Of a DNA stretch of 5,725 bases, positions 1 through 5,715 are shown piece by piece; position 1 is the first letter of the stretch, and every line of letters starts with the position of its first letter. The stretch comes from Candidatus Dormiibacter sp. Lineage in GTDB: Bacteria; Chloroflexota; Dormibacteria; UBA8260. Position numbers and translations under genes: made by a program. The notes below the pieces were generated by a model that had not been told where the DNA came from, did no database searches, and saw only the letters and a list, made by a program, of their open reading frames with translations. Where the stretch lies: contig JANWHI010000115.1 of the NCBI GenBank assembly GCA_025450495.1, positions 1 through 5,725 on the forward strand. The letters are read 5' to 3'.

Positions 1-183
1 CTCGCTCATCTCATGACCAAGGAGTGCCGGGACCAGCTGATCACCACCCATGCCGATCAACCGATGCAGCAAGGCCATGTCCTTGTGGATCCCGAATTCA
101 CGACATGCTCTAGACCACGCCAGGGCGTGCAGGTAGTTGTTGTCGATCAGGGTGCCGTCGACATCGAAGATGACCGCAGCCAC
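1..183 (-). CDS. HAD-superfamily hydrolase, N-terminal part (runs off the window)
   Basis: The first 61 codons of a minus-strand gene are visible; the rest lies left of the window. From a GTG at 183 the protein begins VAAVIFDVDGTLIDNNYLH. It contains HAD motif I, DxDGT, with Asp7 as the expected nucleophile, Asp9 as general acid/base and Thr11. The following residues (about 15-61, including LAWSRACREFGI and RLIGMGGDQLV) look like the start of the helical C1-type cap of phosphoglycolate-phosphatase/beta-phosphoglucomutase-like members. Such enzymes are cytoplasmic, Mg-dependent phosphatases or mutases; the substrate cannot be read from this fragment. No clear Shine-Dalgarno sequence precedes the GTG, and the only nearby upstream ATG is out of frame, so the exact start is less certain than the family. 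The gene is divergent from the PEBP gene, with about 99 bases between them. Confidence 0.85.
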   Translation of the reverse strand, partial: MAAVIFDVDGTLIDNNYLHALAWSRACREFGIHKDMALLHRLIGMGGDQLVPALLGHEMSE

Positions 184-249
184 CGACCAAGTGTCGCAGC
201 ATGTGCTGGTCCGCGGCGCAGGCTGAGGCTGCCGGCGGTGCTGTCCGGC

Positions 250-255
250 TACGAT
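250..255 (+). promoter_or_regulatory. Candidate -10 box (TACGAT) for the PEBP gene
   Basis: TACGAT fits the TAnnnT pattern of actinobacterial housekeeping -10 elements and lies 27 bases before the ATG at 283, which would give a short leader carrying the strong ribosome binding site. No convincing -35 hexamer is found at normal spacing, so this is tentative. No matching minus-strand promoter for the HAD gene is evident in the same 99-base gap. Confidence 0.3.
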
Positions 256-265
256 CATCGGTCAC

Positions 266-274
266 AAAGGAGGG
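266..274 (+). promoter_or_regulatory. Strong Shine-Dalgarno sequence fixing the PEBP start
   Basis: AAAGGAGGG is a near-perfect match to the anti-Shine-Dalgarno sequence and sits 8 bases before the ATG at 283. The reading frame stays open far upstream, to position 13, but that stretch lies antisense to the HAD gene. This site decides the true start. Confidence 0.85.
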
Positions 275-282
275 TGTCGCCG

Positions 283-810
283 ATGAGCCGTGACCCGTAC
301 GCCGATCTTCCCCAGGTGCCGTGGTTCGATGTGACCAGCACGGACATCAAGGCTGGCGAGGAGGTGCCGGTCGCTCAGCGGAGCGGCATCTTCGGTGCCG
401 GTGGCGAGGACCGCTCACCCCAGCTGTCGTGGGCGGGGTTTCCCGACGGGACGCAGAGCTTCGCCGTGACCGTCTACGACCCGGACGCTCCCACAGCGAG
501 TGGGTTCTGGCACTGGGCGGTTGTCGATGTCCCAGCGAGCGTCACGCAGCTGCCGGCAGGTGCCGGGGAGGAGGCAGGTGATGGGCTGCCCGGGAAAGCG
601 TTCCAGCTTCGCAACGATGGGGGATCGCCGCGATACGTGGGCGCAGCGCCGCCCCCGGGCCATAGACGTCACAACTACCATTTCGTGGTGCACGCAGTTG
701 ACGTCCCGTCGCTCGGCATCGCGCCGGAATCCACCCCGGCGTTCTTGGGCTTCAACCTGTTCTCACACACAATGGGCCGCGCTCGCATCATCGCCTGGTT
801 CGAACGCTGA
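283..810 (+). CDS. YbhB/YbcL family PEBP (Raf kinase inhibitor-like) protein
   Basis: The 175-residue product is a bacterial phosphatidylethanolamine-binding protein, about the usual length. Visible family motifs are SPQLSW (45-50), the ligand-pocket DPDAP (66-70), GFWHW (74-78), and RYVGAAPPPGHRRHNYHF (117-134), the bacterial form of the GxHRY region. The C-terminal LGFNLFSHTMGRARI is also typical. It closely resembles M. tuberculosis Rv2140c (TB18.6) from memory, including the N-terminal DPYAxLP and GFWHWAV stretches. PEBPs bind anionic groups in a small pocket; the role of bacterial members is unsettled, with ligand binding or inhibition of a partner protein proposed. There is no signal peptide or membrane segment, so it should be cytoplasmic. 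The ATG at 283 is chosen because of the strong upstream Shine-Dalgarno sequence. A second gene follows after 39 bases and may be co-transcribed. Confidence 0.93.
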   Translation: MSRDPYADLPQVPWFDVTSTDIKAGEEVPVAQRSGIFGAGGEDRSPQLSWAGFPDGTQSFAVTVYDPDAPTASGFWHWAVVDVPASVTQLPAGAGEEAGDGLPGKAFQLRNDGGSPRYVGAAPPPGHRRHNYHFVVHAVDVPSLGIAPESTPAFLGFNLFSHTMGRARIIAWFER

Positions 811-849
811 CGCCAATTCCGGCGGCGACCATTTTGAGGACCGACAGTC

Positions 850-1659
850 GTGGAACCTGTGGATAGGGGCGCCGTCTACCACGGACCACTTGATGAGTTC
901 GTGGCGAGGCGGACTGCCCTCGCGCGGACACTGCGGTCGAGCGATGCCGACGCCGCAGCTGCTGTCGGCAAGCTGCGCAAGCCCCCGGTGAGCGTGTGGG
1001 CCATCGATCAGCTTGCTGTCGAGCACCCGGATCTCGTCACCGAGGTTCTCGCCGCCGGTGCCGACGCGAGGGAGGCTCAGCAGGCAGTTGCCGGTGGCGC
1101 ACGAAACGGTGAGGATCTGCTCCTCGCCTCGGCGCGCGTTCGCGAAGCGGTGGAGGCTGCGGTTCGCGCCGCCACCACGGTGCTTGGTCGCTCTGGCCGC
1201 GGGACGACAGACCAGACAGCGCGGCGACTCAGGATTACGCTCCAGGCGGCGGTGAGCGGCGGCGCGCGCGAGCGGATGGCACTCTGGCGCGGGACGCTGG
1301 ATCGGGACCTCGAGCCAACCGGGTTCGGGACGCCTGATGCTATCGAGGCCGACGCGCCGGAGCTCGCCCAGGTGCTTGCGCCGCTACGCCGCCGGACCTC
1401 GGGACAGCGCGATCGCTCCGCGCCGGTACGCAGCCGACAGGAGAGTGACCTCGTGGCGCGGCATGCGGCCGAGCGTGCCGCTGCTGAACAAGACAAGGCC
1501 GCTGAGCGCGCACGCGGCGTCGCCACCACCAAGCGTCAACACGCACAGCGTCTCGCCGAGCAAGCCCGCGCGGCTCAGGATGAGGCGACGGCGGCGGAGC
1601 AAGCCGCGGAGGCGGCCGAGACGGCCGCAAGGGCAGCGCGTCCCGTGCGGGATCGCTGA
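850..1659 (+). CDS. Uncharacterised actinobacterial protein with helical Ala/Glu-rich C-terminus
   Basis: The 269-residue product has no function I can assign. The N-terminal part (about 10-110) has a pattern I recall from uncharacterised actinobacterial proteins: a PLDEFVARRTALARTL segment, then LRKPPVSVWAIDQLA (42-56), then an Ala-rich helix with DAREAQQAV (72-80). Residues about 170-185 form another short helix. From about 198 to 264 the sequence is almost entirely Ala, Glu, Arg and Gln, consistent with a long coiled coil or single helix (AEQARAAQDEATAAEQAAEA). There is no signal peptide, membrane segment or catalytic motif, so it is probably cytoplasmic. The GTG start at 850 has GAGGA at 836-840, nine bases upstream. 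It lies 39 bases after the PEBP stop, so an operon is plausible. The reading frame is trusted because it alone is collinear with the recalled family pattern. Confidence 0.8.
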   Translation: MEPVDRGAVYHGPLDEFVARRTALARTLRSSDADAAAAVGKLRKPPVSVWAIDQLAVEHPDLVTEVLAAGADAREAQQAVAGGARNGEDLLLASARVREAVEAAVRAATTVLGRSGRGTTDQTARRLRITLQAAVSGGARERMALWRGTLDRDLEPTGFGTPDAIEADAPELAQVLAPLRRRTSGQRDRSAPVRSRQESDLVARHAAERAAAEQDKAAERARGVATTKRQHAQRLAEQARAAQDEATAAEQAAEAAETAARAARPVRDR

Positions 1660-1661
1660 CC

Positions 1662-1683
1662 TCCGACAACCGTGCCGGTCGGA
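1662..1683. terminator. Possible weak bidirectional hairpin between convergent genes
   Basis: TCCGAC (1662-1667) and GTCGGA (1678-1683) are perfect 6-base arms around a 10-base loop, in the 31-base gap between two convergent genes. There is no T-tract on either side, so it is not a classical intrinsic terminator. Position is the main argument for it. Confidence 0.3.
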
Positions 1684-1690
1684 CGACGTG

Positions 1691-2368
1691 TCACGTCATC
1701 CATTGCGCGAACCCTTCCACGAGCCGGCTCGAGCTCTGTGCATCGGGCATCTCCTCCGGATGCCACTGCACCGCCAGCACCAGCAGGTCTGGAGCCTCCA
1801 CGGCTTCGACGCACCCGTCGCTGCTGACCGCGGCACGGCGGAGGGACATCGCCAGCCGGTCCACAGCCTGATGGTGGCCGCTGTTGACCGCGGCCAGATC
1901 AACTCCGAGGGCGCGGTGCAGGTACGTGCCGGCAAGGATCTGCACGTCATGAACCGCGGCTGACGGATCCTTGCCCCACTGAGGATGGTCGACGTGCTGA
2001 TGCAGCGATCCGCCCAGCGCGACATTGATCACCTGCTGACCTCTGCAGATGCCCAGCACGGGAAGGTTGCGGGCGCGGGCTGCACTGACGAAGTCGAGCT
2101 CGAGCGCGTCGAGATCGTTGATGGAGGCCTCGGTGTGTGGTCCCGGCACCTGCCCGTAGCGCGCCGGTGCAACGTCGGGCCCACCGGGCACGACCACGCC
2201 GTCGAGGCGGCTGAGCAGTCCTGCCGACGTTCCCGGGGTGACCAGGACGGGCACGAGGCCACCGCGGCTCAGCAGGCTGAGGTAGCGCAGGGCGTTCTCG
2301 CCGGGACTGCCCGAACGCGTGACGATGTCGTGGGTCCACGTCAGCCCCACCATCGGACTGGCCCTCAC
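1691..2368 (-). CDS. PuuD-like gamma-glutamyl hydrolase (class I glutamine amidotransferase fold, peptidase C26)
   Basis: The 225-residue protein belongs to the gamma-glutamyl-GABA hydrolase group. Evidence in order: MVGLTW near the start, VVVPGGPDVAPARYG (58-72), the nucleophile elbow LGICRGQQ with Cys108 (105-112), NVALGGSLHQHV (115-126), VNSGHHQAV (161-169), and VQWHPEE (200-206) supplying His203 and Glu205 of the Cys-His-Glu triad. All triad residues are present, so it is expected to be active. Family members cleave gamma-glutamyl amide bonds, for example gamma-glutamyl-GABA in putrescine breakdown, but many actinobacterial paralogues have unknown substrates and no polyamine catabolic genes lie nearby. 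At 225 residues it is slightly shorter than the usual 240-255. The GTG at 2368 is preferred to the ATG five codons later because GAGGAG lies six bases upstream of it. It is convergent with the preceding gene and divergent from the next. The protein is probably cytoplasmic. Confidence 0.9.
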   Translation of the reverse strand: MRASPMVGLTWTHDIVTRSGSPGENALRYLSLLSRGGLVPVLVTPGTSAGLLSRLDGVVVPGGPDVAPARYGQVPGPHTEASINDLDALELDFVSAARARNLPVLGICRGQQVINVALGGSLHQHVDHPQWGKDPSAAVHDVQILAGTYLHRALGVDLAAVNSGHHQAVDRLAMSLRRAAVSSDGCVEAVEAPDLLVLAVQWHPEEMPDAQSSSRLVEGFAQWMT

Positions 2369-2374
2369 GCGCTT

Positions 2375-2380
2375 CTCCTC
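2375..2380 (-). promoter_or_regulatory. Shine-Dalgarno sequence supporting the GTG start of the PuuD-like gene
   Basis: On the minus strand GAGGAG lies six bases before the GTG at 2368-2366. The alternative in-frame ATG would be about 21 bases away, too far, so the GTG is the better start. Confidence 0.7.
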
Positions 2381-2395
2381 ATCGCCTCCGGTCCG

Positions 2396-2401
2396 ATCCT
2401 A
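2396..2401 (-). promoter_or_regulatory. Candidate -10 box (TAGGAT) for the PuuD-like gene
   Basis: On the minus strand TAGGAT matches the TAnnnT -10 pattern, 27 bases upstream of the GTG start. No good -35 element is apparent. This is a positional guess only. Confidence 0.3.
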
Positions 2402-2442
2402 CGCGGGCGACAGCAACGGACGCCCCGCAGAGCCCGCGCGGC

Positions 2443-2448
2443 TACCAT
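2443..2448 (+). promoter_or_regulatory. Candidate -10 box (TACCAT) for the small membrane protein gene
   Basis: TACCAT in the divergent gap matches TAnnnT and lies 35 bases before the ATG at 2484, placing transcription start near 2455. No recognisable -35 is present. It would make the 115-base divergent gap hold back-to-back promoters. Confidence 0.25.
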
Positions 2449-2483
2449 GGATGTGAGCAGCCGCCGGATCGAGGTCTCACACC

Positions 2484-2837
2484 ATGAAGCGCACCAACCT
2501 GGCATGTCCGGCGGCGGTGGCCGGCACCGCTGACACCGCGCTGTTCCTGCTCCGCCGGCCCGGGCTCTTCCGGTCAGCACCTGGACGCGCCGTTGGCAGC
2601 GTTGCGTTTCTCGGAGTGTGGATGGCACTCGCGACGCGCACGGCCCATGAAGGCGACAAGCCGACGTCCTCGACGCTCGCGCTCTCCGGCGCCGCGTTCG
2701 CCGGCAATCTCGCCACGCTCGCGGTTCACCTGCGCCACCGCGTCGCCGGGCCGCGGGTGTTCCTCGGCACCGCACTGAGCTGCGTCGCTTTCGCCGATTG
2801 CGTGCGCCGGGTCCAGCACGGCGGGCGGCGGGGCTAG
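2484..2837 (+). CDS. Small membrane protein of unknown function
   Basis: The 117-residue product is not one I recognise. It starts MKRTNLACPAAVAG and has three or four hydrophobic stretches: a weak one at about 8-24, then about 36-51 (AVGSVAFLGVWMALA), 65-83 (LALSGAAFAGNLATLAVHL) and 91-108 (VFLGTALSCVAFADCV). The linkers are Arg-rich, for example RRPGLFRSAPGR (24-35) and RHRVAG (84-89), and the tail is basic (RRVQHGGRRG). This points to a small multi-pass inner-membrane protein, with no catalytic motif visible. GAGG at 2471-2474, nine bases before the ATG at 2484, supports the start. It is divergent from the PuuD-like gene and separated by 230 bases from the next gene, so it is probably its own transcription unit. 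Overlapping frames on both strands give no known protein. Confidence 0.65.
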   Translation: MKRTNLACPAAVAGTADTALFLLRRPGLFRSAPGRAVGSVAFLGVWMALATRTAHEGDKPTSSTLALSGAAFAGNLATLAVHLRHRVAGPRVFLGTALSCVAFADCVRRVQHGGRRG

Positions 2838-2857
2838 CTTTCCCCCCATCACCGGTG

Positions 2858-2863
2858 TAAGCT
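2858..2863 (+). promoter_or_regulatory. Candidate -10 box (TAAGCT) upstream of the membrane/synthase fusion
   Basis: TAAGCT within TGTAAGCTAAT is the most AT-rich, promoter-like spot in the 230-base gap before 3068. TG lies directly upstream, but without the usual extra base of an extended -10. No clear -35 is seen. If used, it would leave a leader of nearly 200 bases before the fusion gene. The flanks contain ATCACC twice and the palindrome CACCGGTG, which might mark a protein site. Confidence 0.3.
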
Positions 2864-2893
2864 AATCACCATCGCCGCTATCAGCATGGAGCC

Positions 2894-3052
2894 ATGATCG
2901 CTGAGAGCTTCACCGGCAGCCGGCGCCACAGCGGAGCCTCATTGGGTCATCAGCTCGCCTCGGACAGAGCCGGGCGATCGGAGGAGCTGCTCTCCCGCGT
3001 GGTCGGGCGCAGTGCCGCATCGGCACCAGTCGGAGTGCCCTCGCGCCGGTAG
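2894..3052 (+). other. Possible 52-codon upstream ORF in the leader (doubtful)
   Basis: An ATG at 2894 opens 52 codons ending in TAG at 3050-3052, only 15 bases before the GTG of the fusion gene and in the same frame. The peptide is Ser/Arg/Ala-rich (MIAESFTGSRRHSGAS...), with no motif, hydrophobic segment or signal peptide. GGAG sits just two bases before the ATG, too close for a normal ribosome binding site. Third-position GC by my count is 40 of 52 codons, only mildly coding-like. It could be a leader ORF, a remnant of a longer N-terminus, or chance. Confidence 0.15.
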
Positions 3053-3060
3053 GCGGGAGG
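3039..3060 (+). promoter_or_regulatory. Hairpin able to bury the fusion gene's Shine-Dalgarno sequence
   Basis: CCTC (3039-3042) pairs with GAGG (3057-3060), and CGCC (3044-3047) with GGCG (3052-3055), around a GGTA tetraloop with one G-G mismatch: eight base pairs in all. The 3' arm contains GGGAGG (3055-3060), the ribosome binding site seven bases before GTG 3068. Just upstream, GTGCCG (3012-3017) can pair with CGGCAC (3021-3026), or GGCAC (3022-3026) with GTGCC (3035-3039), as mutually exclusive stems. This may be translational control, but such stems also arise by chance in GC-rich DNA. No known riboswitch class is recognised. Confidence 0.3.
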
Positions 3061-3067
3061 CGGGGCA

Positions 3068-5404
3068 GTGGCCACCGTGAGTGCCGTTCGACGTGAGGCA
3101 CCTGAGCCCGACGGTGCCACCGCAGAGCCCCACGTCCTGCGGAGGTCGAATCGCTTCGTCGTCGCAGTGTTCGTGGCATCGGGCGCCGCGGGCCTCGTGT
3201 ACCAGGTCGTGTGGTCGAGCCAGCTGGTGGTCATCTTCGGCAACACCACCGAAGCGATCGGCACCATCGTCACGGCCTTCCTCGCGGGCCTTGGCCTCGG
3301 CGGGATGGTCGGCGGCCTGGTCGCGCCGCGGCTTCGCCATCCATTGCGGATCTATGGCGCAGTTGAGGTTGCTGTGGGTGCCGCTGCGCTGCTCGTGCCC
3401 ATCGGTTTCGAGGGCATCGCCGGCATCTACAGCTCCGCCTACGACACCACGTCGGCAAGCCAGCTGACCCTCATCCGGCTGCTCCTGACGCTTGCGGCAG
3501 TGACACCGGTGACCTTTCTCATGGGCCTGACGCTGCCCCTGCTGACTCGCCACCTGGTCACCTCGATGCGCACCGCAGGGGCACAGATGGGCCTGCTGTA
3601 CAGTGCCAACACCTTCGGTGCCATGGCCGGCGCCCTGGGGGCGGGCTTCGTGCTCATCGAGCTGCTTGGACTGTCGGCGACCACGCACGTGGCGGTCGCG
3701 CTCAACCTGCTGGCGGGGATCACCGCGCTGTTGCTATCGTCCGGCCGGCGCACGGTCGCATCTGTTCATGTTCTCGGGCCCAGCGTCAGCGGCGAGGAGA
3801 CGATCCTGACGCCGCGATGGCGCCGGTCATTGTTTGCCGCGTCGTTCGTCTCCGGGTTCGTGGCCCTGAGCCTCGAGGTTCTCTGGACGCGCATGCTGGC
3901 AGAGGGCACGGGTTCACAGATCTACAACTTCGTCATCATCCTCGCCGTCTATCTCCTCGGGATCGCAGCCGGCGGCGGGATCTATCGACGTCTCAGCAAC
4001 ACGTGGCGCGATACCCCGGCGGCGCTCGCCGCAGCCTTTCTCGGCGTCGCAGTGTGCACCGTGCTGACGGTGCCACTCGCCACCGTGTGGTTGCCCACCG
4101 TCAACATCGCACGCGCCCTGATCCTGCTGCCCGCGACCGTCTTCATGGGCTATGCGTTTCCGCTGTCGGCGCGGCTGTTGACGCGAGACGCGGCTGATGG
4201 ATCGCACAGCATCGGTGTGCTGTATGCGTGGAACACGTTCGGGTGCATCCTTGGTTCGCTCGCCGCGGCCTTCATCCTCGCGGGCAGCCTGGGCACCAAC
4301 GCCTCGATCCTCGTCTTGGGGTCCGCGGAGGCGGGAGTCGCGGGCGCGCTGATCATCGCCGGCGGCCAGGAGCTAGGCGCCCGGCGGCTGAGCTTGTCAC
4401 TGATGACCGCCGCGGCCGTCGTCGTGCCTGTGGGCTTGGTGATCACCGCCTCACCGGTGCTGCTCACGGCCACCGAGCATCGCCTCGCCGCAGGCTCACT
4501 GCCCTTCTTCCACACCGAGGATCGCCTCTCCACAGTGGATGCCTTGGGCGGGCCACCCTACAAGCGTCGTCTGTTCGCCAGCGGCACGGCGATGACGACG
4601 CTCAGCGTCGACACCAAGCTGATGGCGTACGTGCCCAAGATCATGCGCCCCAACGCTTCCACGCTGCTCGACATCTGCTTCGGCATGGGCACGACGTTCC
4701 GCTCCGCGCTGCAGCTTGGGCTGCGCACCGACGCGGTCGACCTGTCCCCGTCGGTGCCGCAGCAGATGCCCGTGTTCTACGCCGACGCACAGCAGTACCT
4801 GCACAGCCCGCTGGCGCGCGTCATCACCACCGACGGACGCAACTACGTCAGGCTCACATCGCGACGCTACGACCTCATAACCGTCGACCCGCCGCCTCCC
4901 ATCCAGGCGGCCGGCGCCGCGGTGCTCTACTCGCAGCAGTTCTACGCCGATGCGCACCACGCATTGCGCCCGGGTGGCCTGATGCTCCAGTGGCTGTACT
5001 TCGGCGTCGACCTGGACCAGTTCCGGGAGCATATGCGCACCTTCAGGTCCGTCTTCGCGAATGTGCTCGTGCTGTTCACGCCGCGGAGCGGCGGCGTCTA
5101 TCTGCTGGGATCGGATGGCCCGATCGCCTGGACCGACGCGACTGTTTCCCAGATCCTCGGGACACCCAAGGCGGTCGCCGACATCGCCAACGCGCCCGAC
5201 GCCGCGTACCTGCCGGCCGGGTCCTGGGCAGACCGTATCGAGCAGATGGTGTGGCTGAAGGACGCACAGGTCGATCGCTTTGTGGGGTCGGGGAGCATCA
5301 TCACCGACGATCACCCGCTCACGGAGTACTACCTGTTGCACCAGCTCTTCGACGCCGGCCCGGCCGTCACCGAGGCGCGGCTACGGCGACTTGCGCCGCA
5401 CTGA
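3068..5404 (+). CDS. Fused multi-pass membrane (MFS-like) / spermidine-synthase-like protein
   Basis: The 778-residue product joins a membrane domain (about 30-466) to a spermidine-synthase-like Rossmann domain (about 480-765). The membrane part looks like two related halves: SGAAGLVYQVVWSSQLV (38-54) parallels SGFVALSLEVLWTRMLA (262-278), and YSANTFGAMAGALGAGFVL (178-196) parallels YAWNTFGCILGSLAAAFIL (386-404). I count 12 main segments plus a thirteenth at about 443-466. The soluble part has LLDICFGMGTT (533-543) in place of the GGGDG nucleotide loop, AVDLSPSV (556-563), VITTDGRNYV (585-594), YDLITVDPPPP (601-611) and LYSQQFYADAHHALRPGGL (620-638). The second active-site Asp of the usual DxxDP is Pro610, so aminopropyl transfer is doubtful. 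The substrate is unknown; fused MFS/spermidine synthase is the usual family label. The GTG at 3068 is supported by GGGAGG at 3055-3060; GTG 3077 is too far. A GNAT remnant follows after seven bases. Confidence 0.88.
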   Translation: MATVSAVRREAPEPDGATAEPHVLRRSNRFVVAVFVASGAAGLVYQVVWSSQLVVIFGNTTEAIGTIVTAFLAGLGLGGMVGGLVAPRLRHPLRIYGAVEVAVGAAALLVPIGFEGIAGIYSSAYDTTSASQLTLIRLLLTLAAVTPVTFLMGLTLPLLTRHLVTSMRTAGAQMGLLYSANTFGAMAGALGAGFVLIELLGLSATTHVAVALNLLAGITALLLSSGRRTVASVHVLGPSVSGEETILTPRWRRSLFAASFVSGFVALSLEVLWTRMLAEGTGSQIYNFVIILAVYLLGIAAGGGIYRRLSNTWRDTPAALAAAFLGVAVCTVLTVPLATVWLPTVNIARALILLPATVFMGYAFPLSARLLTRDAADGSHSIGVLYAWNTFGCILGSLAAAFILAGSLGTNASILVLGSAEAGVAGALIIAGGQELGARRLSLSLMTAAAVVVPVGLVITASPVLLTATEHRLAAGSLPFFHTEDRLSTVDALGGPPYKRRLFASGTAMTTLSVDTKLMAYVPKIMRPNASTLLDICFGMGTTFRSALQLGLRTDAVDLSPSVPQQMPVFYADAQQYLHSPLARVITTDGRNYVRLTSRRYDLITVDPPPPIQAAGAAVLYSQQFYADAHHALRPGGLMLQWLYFGVDLDQFREHMRTFRSVFANVLVLFTPRSGGVYLLGSDGPIAWTDATVSQILGTPKAVADIANAPDAAYLPAGSWADRIEQMVWLKDAQVDRFVGSGSIITDDHPLTEYYLLHQLFDAGPAVTEARLRRLAPH

Positions 5405-5411
5405 GGTTCGA

Positions 5412-5715
5412 ATGTCGCACCCGCCCGATGTCTCCCGATTGACGCGTGATCTCGGTGATCCGATCGAGACCCGGCCACTGGGCACCGGCTGGAGCGTCGT
5501 TCGCACCAGTCCCACCGACGCGGTCGCGGTTGCTGTCGCGGATGCCGCGACGCAGAGGGGCGGCGACAGTGCTGCTCGGGTTGTCGCTGATAGCCCTGCA
5601 CCAAGCCGGATTTTCGCAAGTCGTGCTGTTCGTCAACCGCGCCAACCAGCCCGCGCTCCGGCTGTACGAGCGCTTCGGGTTCGCTGAGAACGACCCTCAT
5701 GCAGCGTCCCGGTAG
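5412..5715 (+). pseudogene. Decayed GNAT-family acetyltransferase, split over two frames
   Basis: An ATG at 5412, seven bases after the fusion gene's stop, has GAGG at 5403-5406 overlapping that stop codon, so translation is probably coupled. Its frame gives a plausible N-terminus (MSHPPDVSRLTRDLGDPIE, then TSPTDAVAVAVADAA). The C-terminal half of a GNAT acetyltransferase is read in another frame, ending at the TAG at 5713-5715. It comprises an RxxGxA acetyl-CoA-type turn (5548-5565), the helix TVLLGLSLIALHQAGF (5566-5613) and LFVNRANQPALRLYERFGF (5626-5682), the typical GNAT ending. Joined, the parts make only about 100 residues against roughly 140 or more for a GNAT domain, so the middle strands are missing. 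A single frame-changing deletion near 5517-5550 would explain both defects. GNATs transfer acetyl from acetyl-CoA; this one is unlikely to be functional. A sequencing error could explain the shift but not the shortness. Confidence 0.7.

Noticed and set aside
13..282. Open frame upstream of the PEBP start that would lengthen the protein by 90 residues
   Set aside because: It lies antisense to the HAD gene and in the divergent gap, matches nothing in PEBP proteins, and the strong ribosome binding site at 266-274 points to ATG 283.
1337..1963. 208-codon plus-strand frame bridging the convergent genes
   Set aside because: It overlaps two better-supported genes and its translation is Arg/Pro/Ser-rich without motifs.
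2830..2848. GGGG...CCCC hairpin after the small membrane protein as a terminator
   Set aside because: Only a four-base stem, overlapping the stop codon and lacking a T-tract.
2980..2995. Imperfect palindrome GGAGGAGCTGCTCTCC as an operator
   Set aside because: The arms are interrupted by an unmatched base, it matches no operator I know, and such matches are common in GC-rich DNA.
3050..3052. Read-through or recoding of the TAG to extend the fusion protein
   Set aside because: The GTG at 3068 has its own well-placed ribosome binding site, and no recoding signal or conserved N-terminal domain is visible.
4496..5341. 281-codon minus-strand frame opposite the fusion gene
   Set aside because: No recognisable motif; composition is that expected of the antisense of a high-GC coding region.
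4228..5442. 404-codon plus-strand frame overlapping the fusion gene
   Set aside because: Arg/His/Pro/Gly-rich, low-complexity translation typical of an alternative frame in GC-rich DNA; the overlapping frame has clear membrane and synthase motifs.
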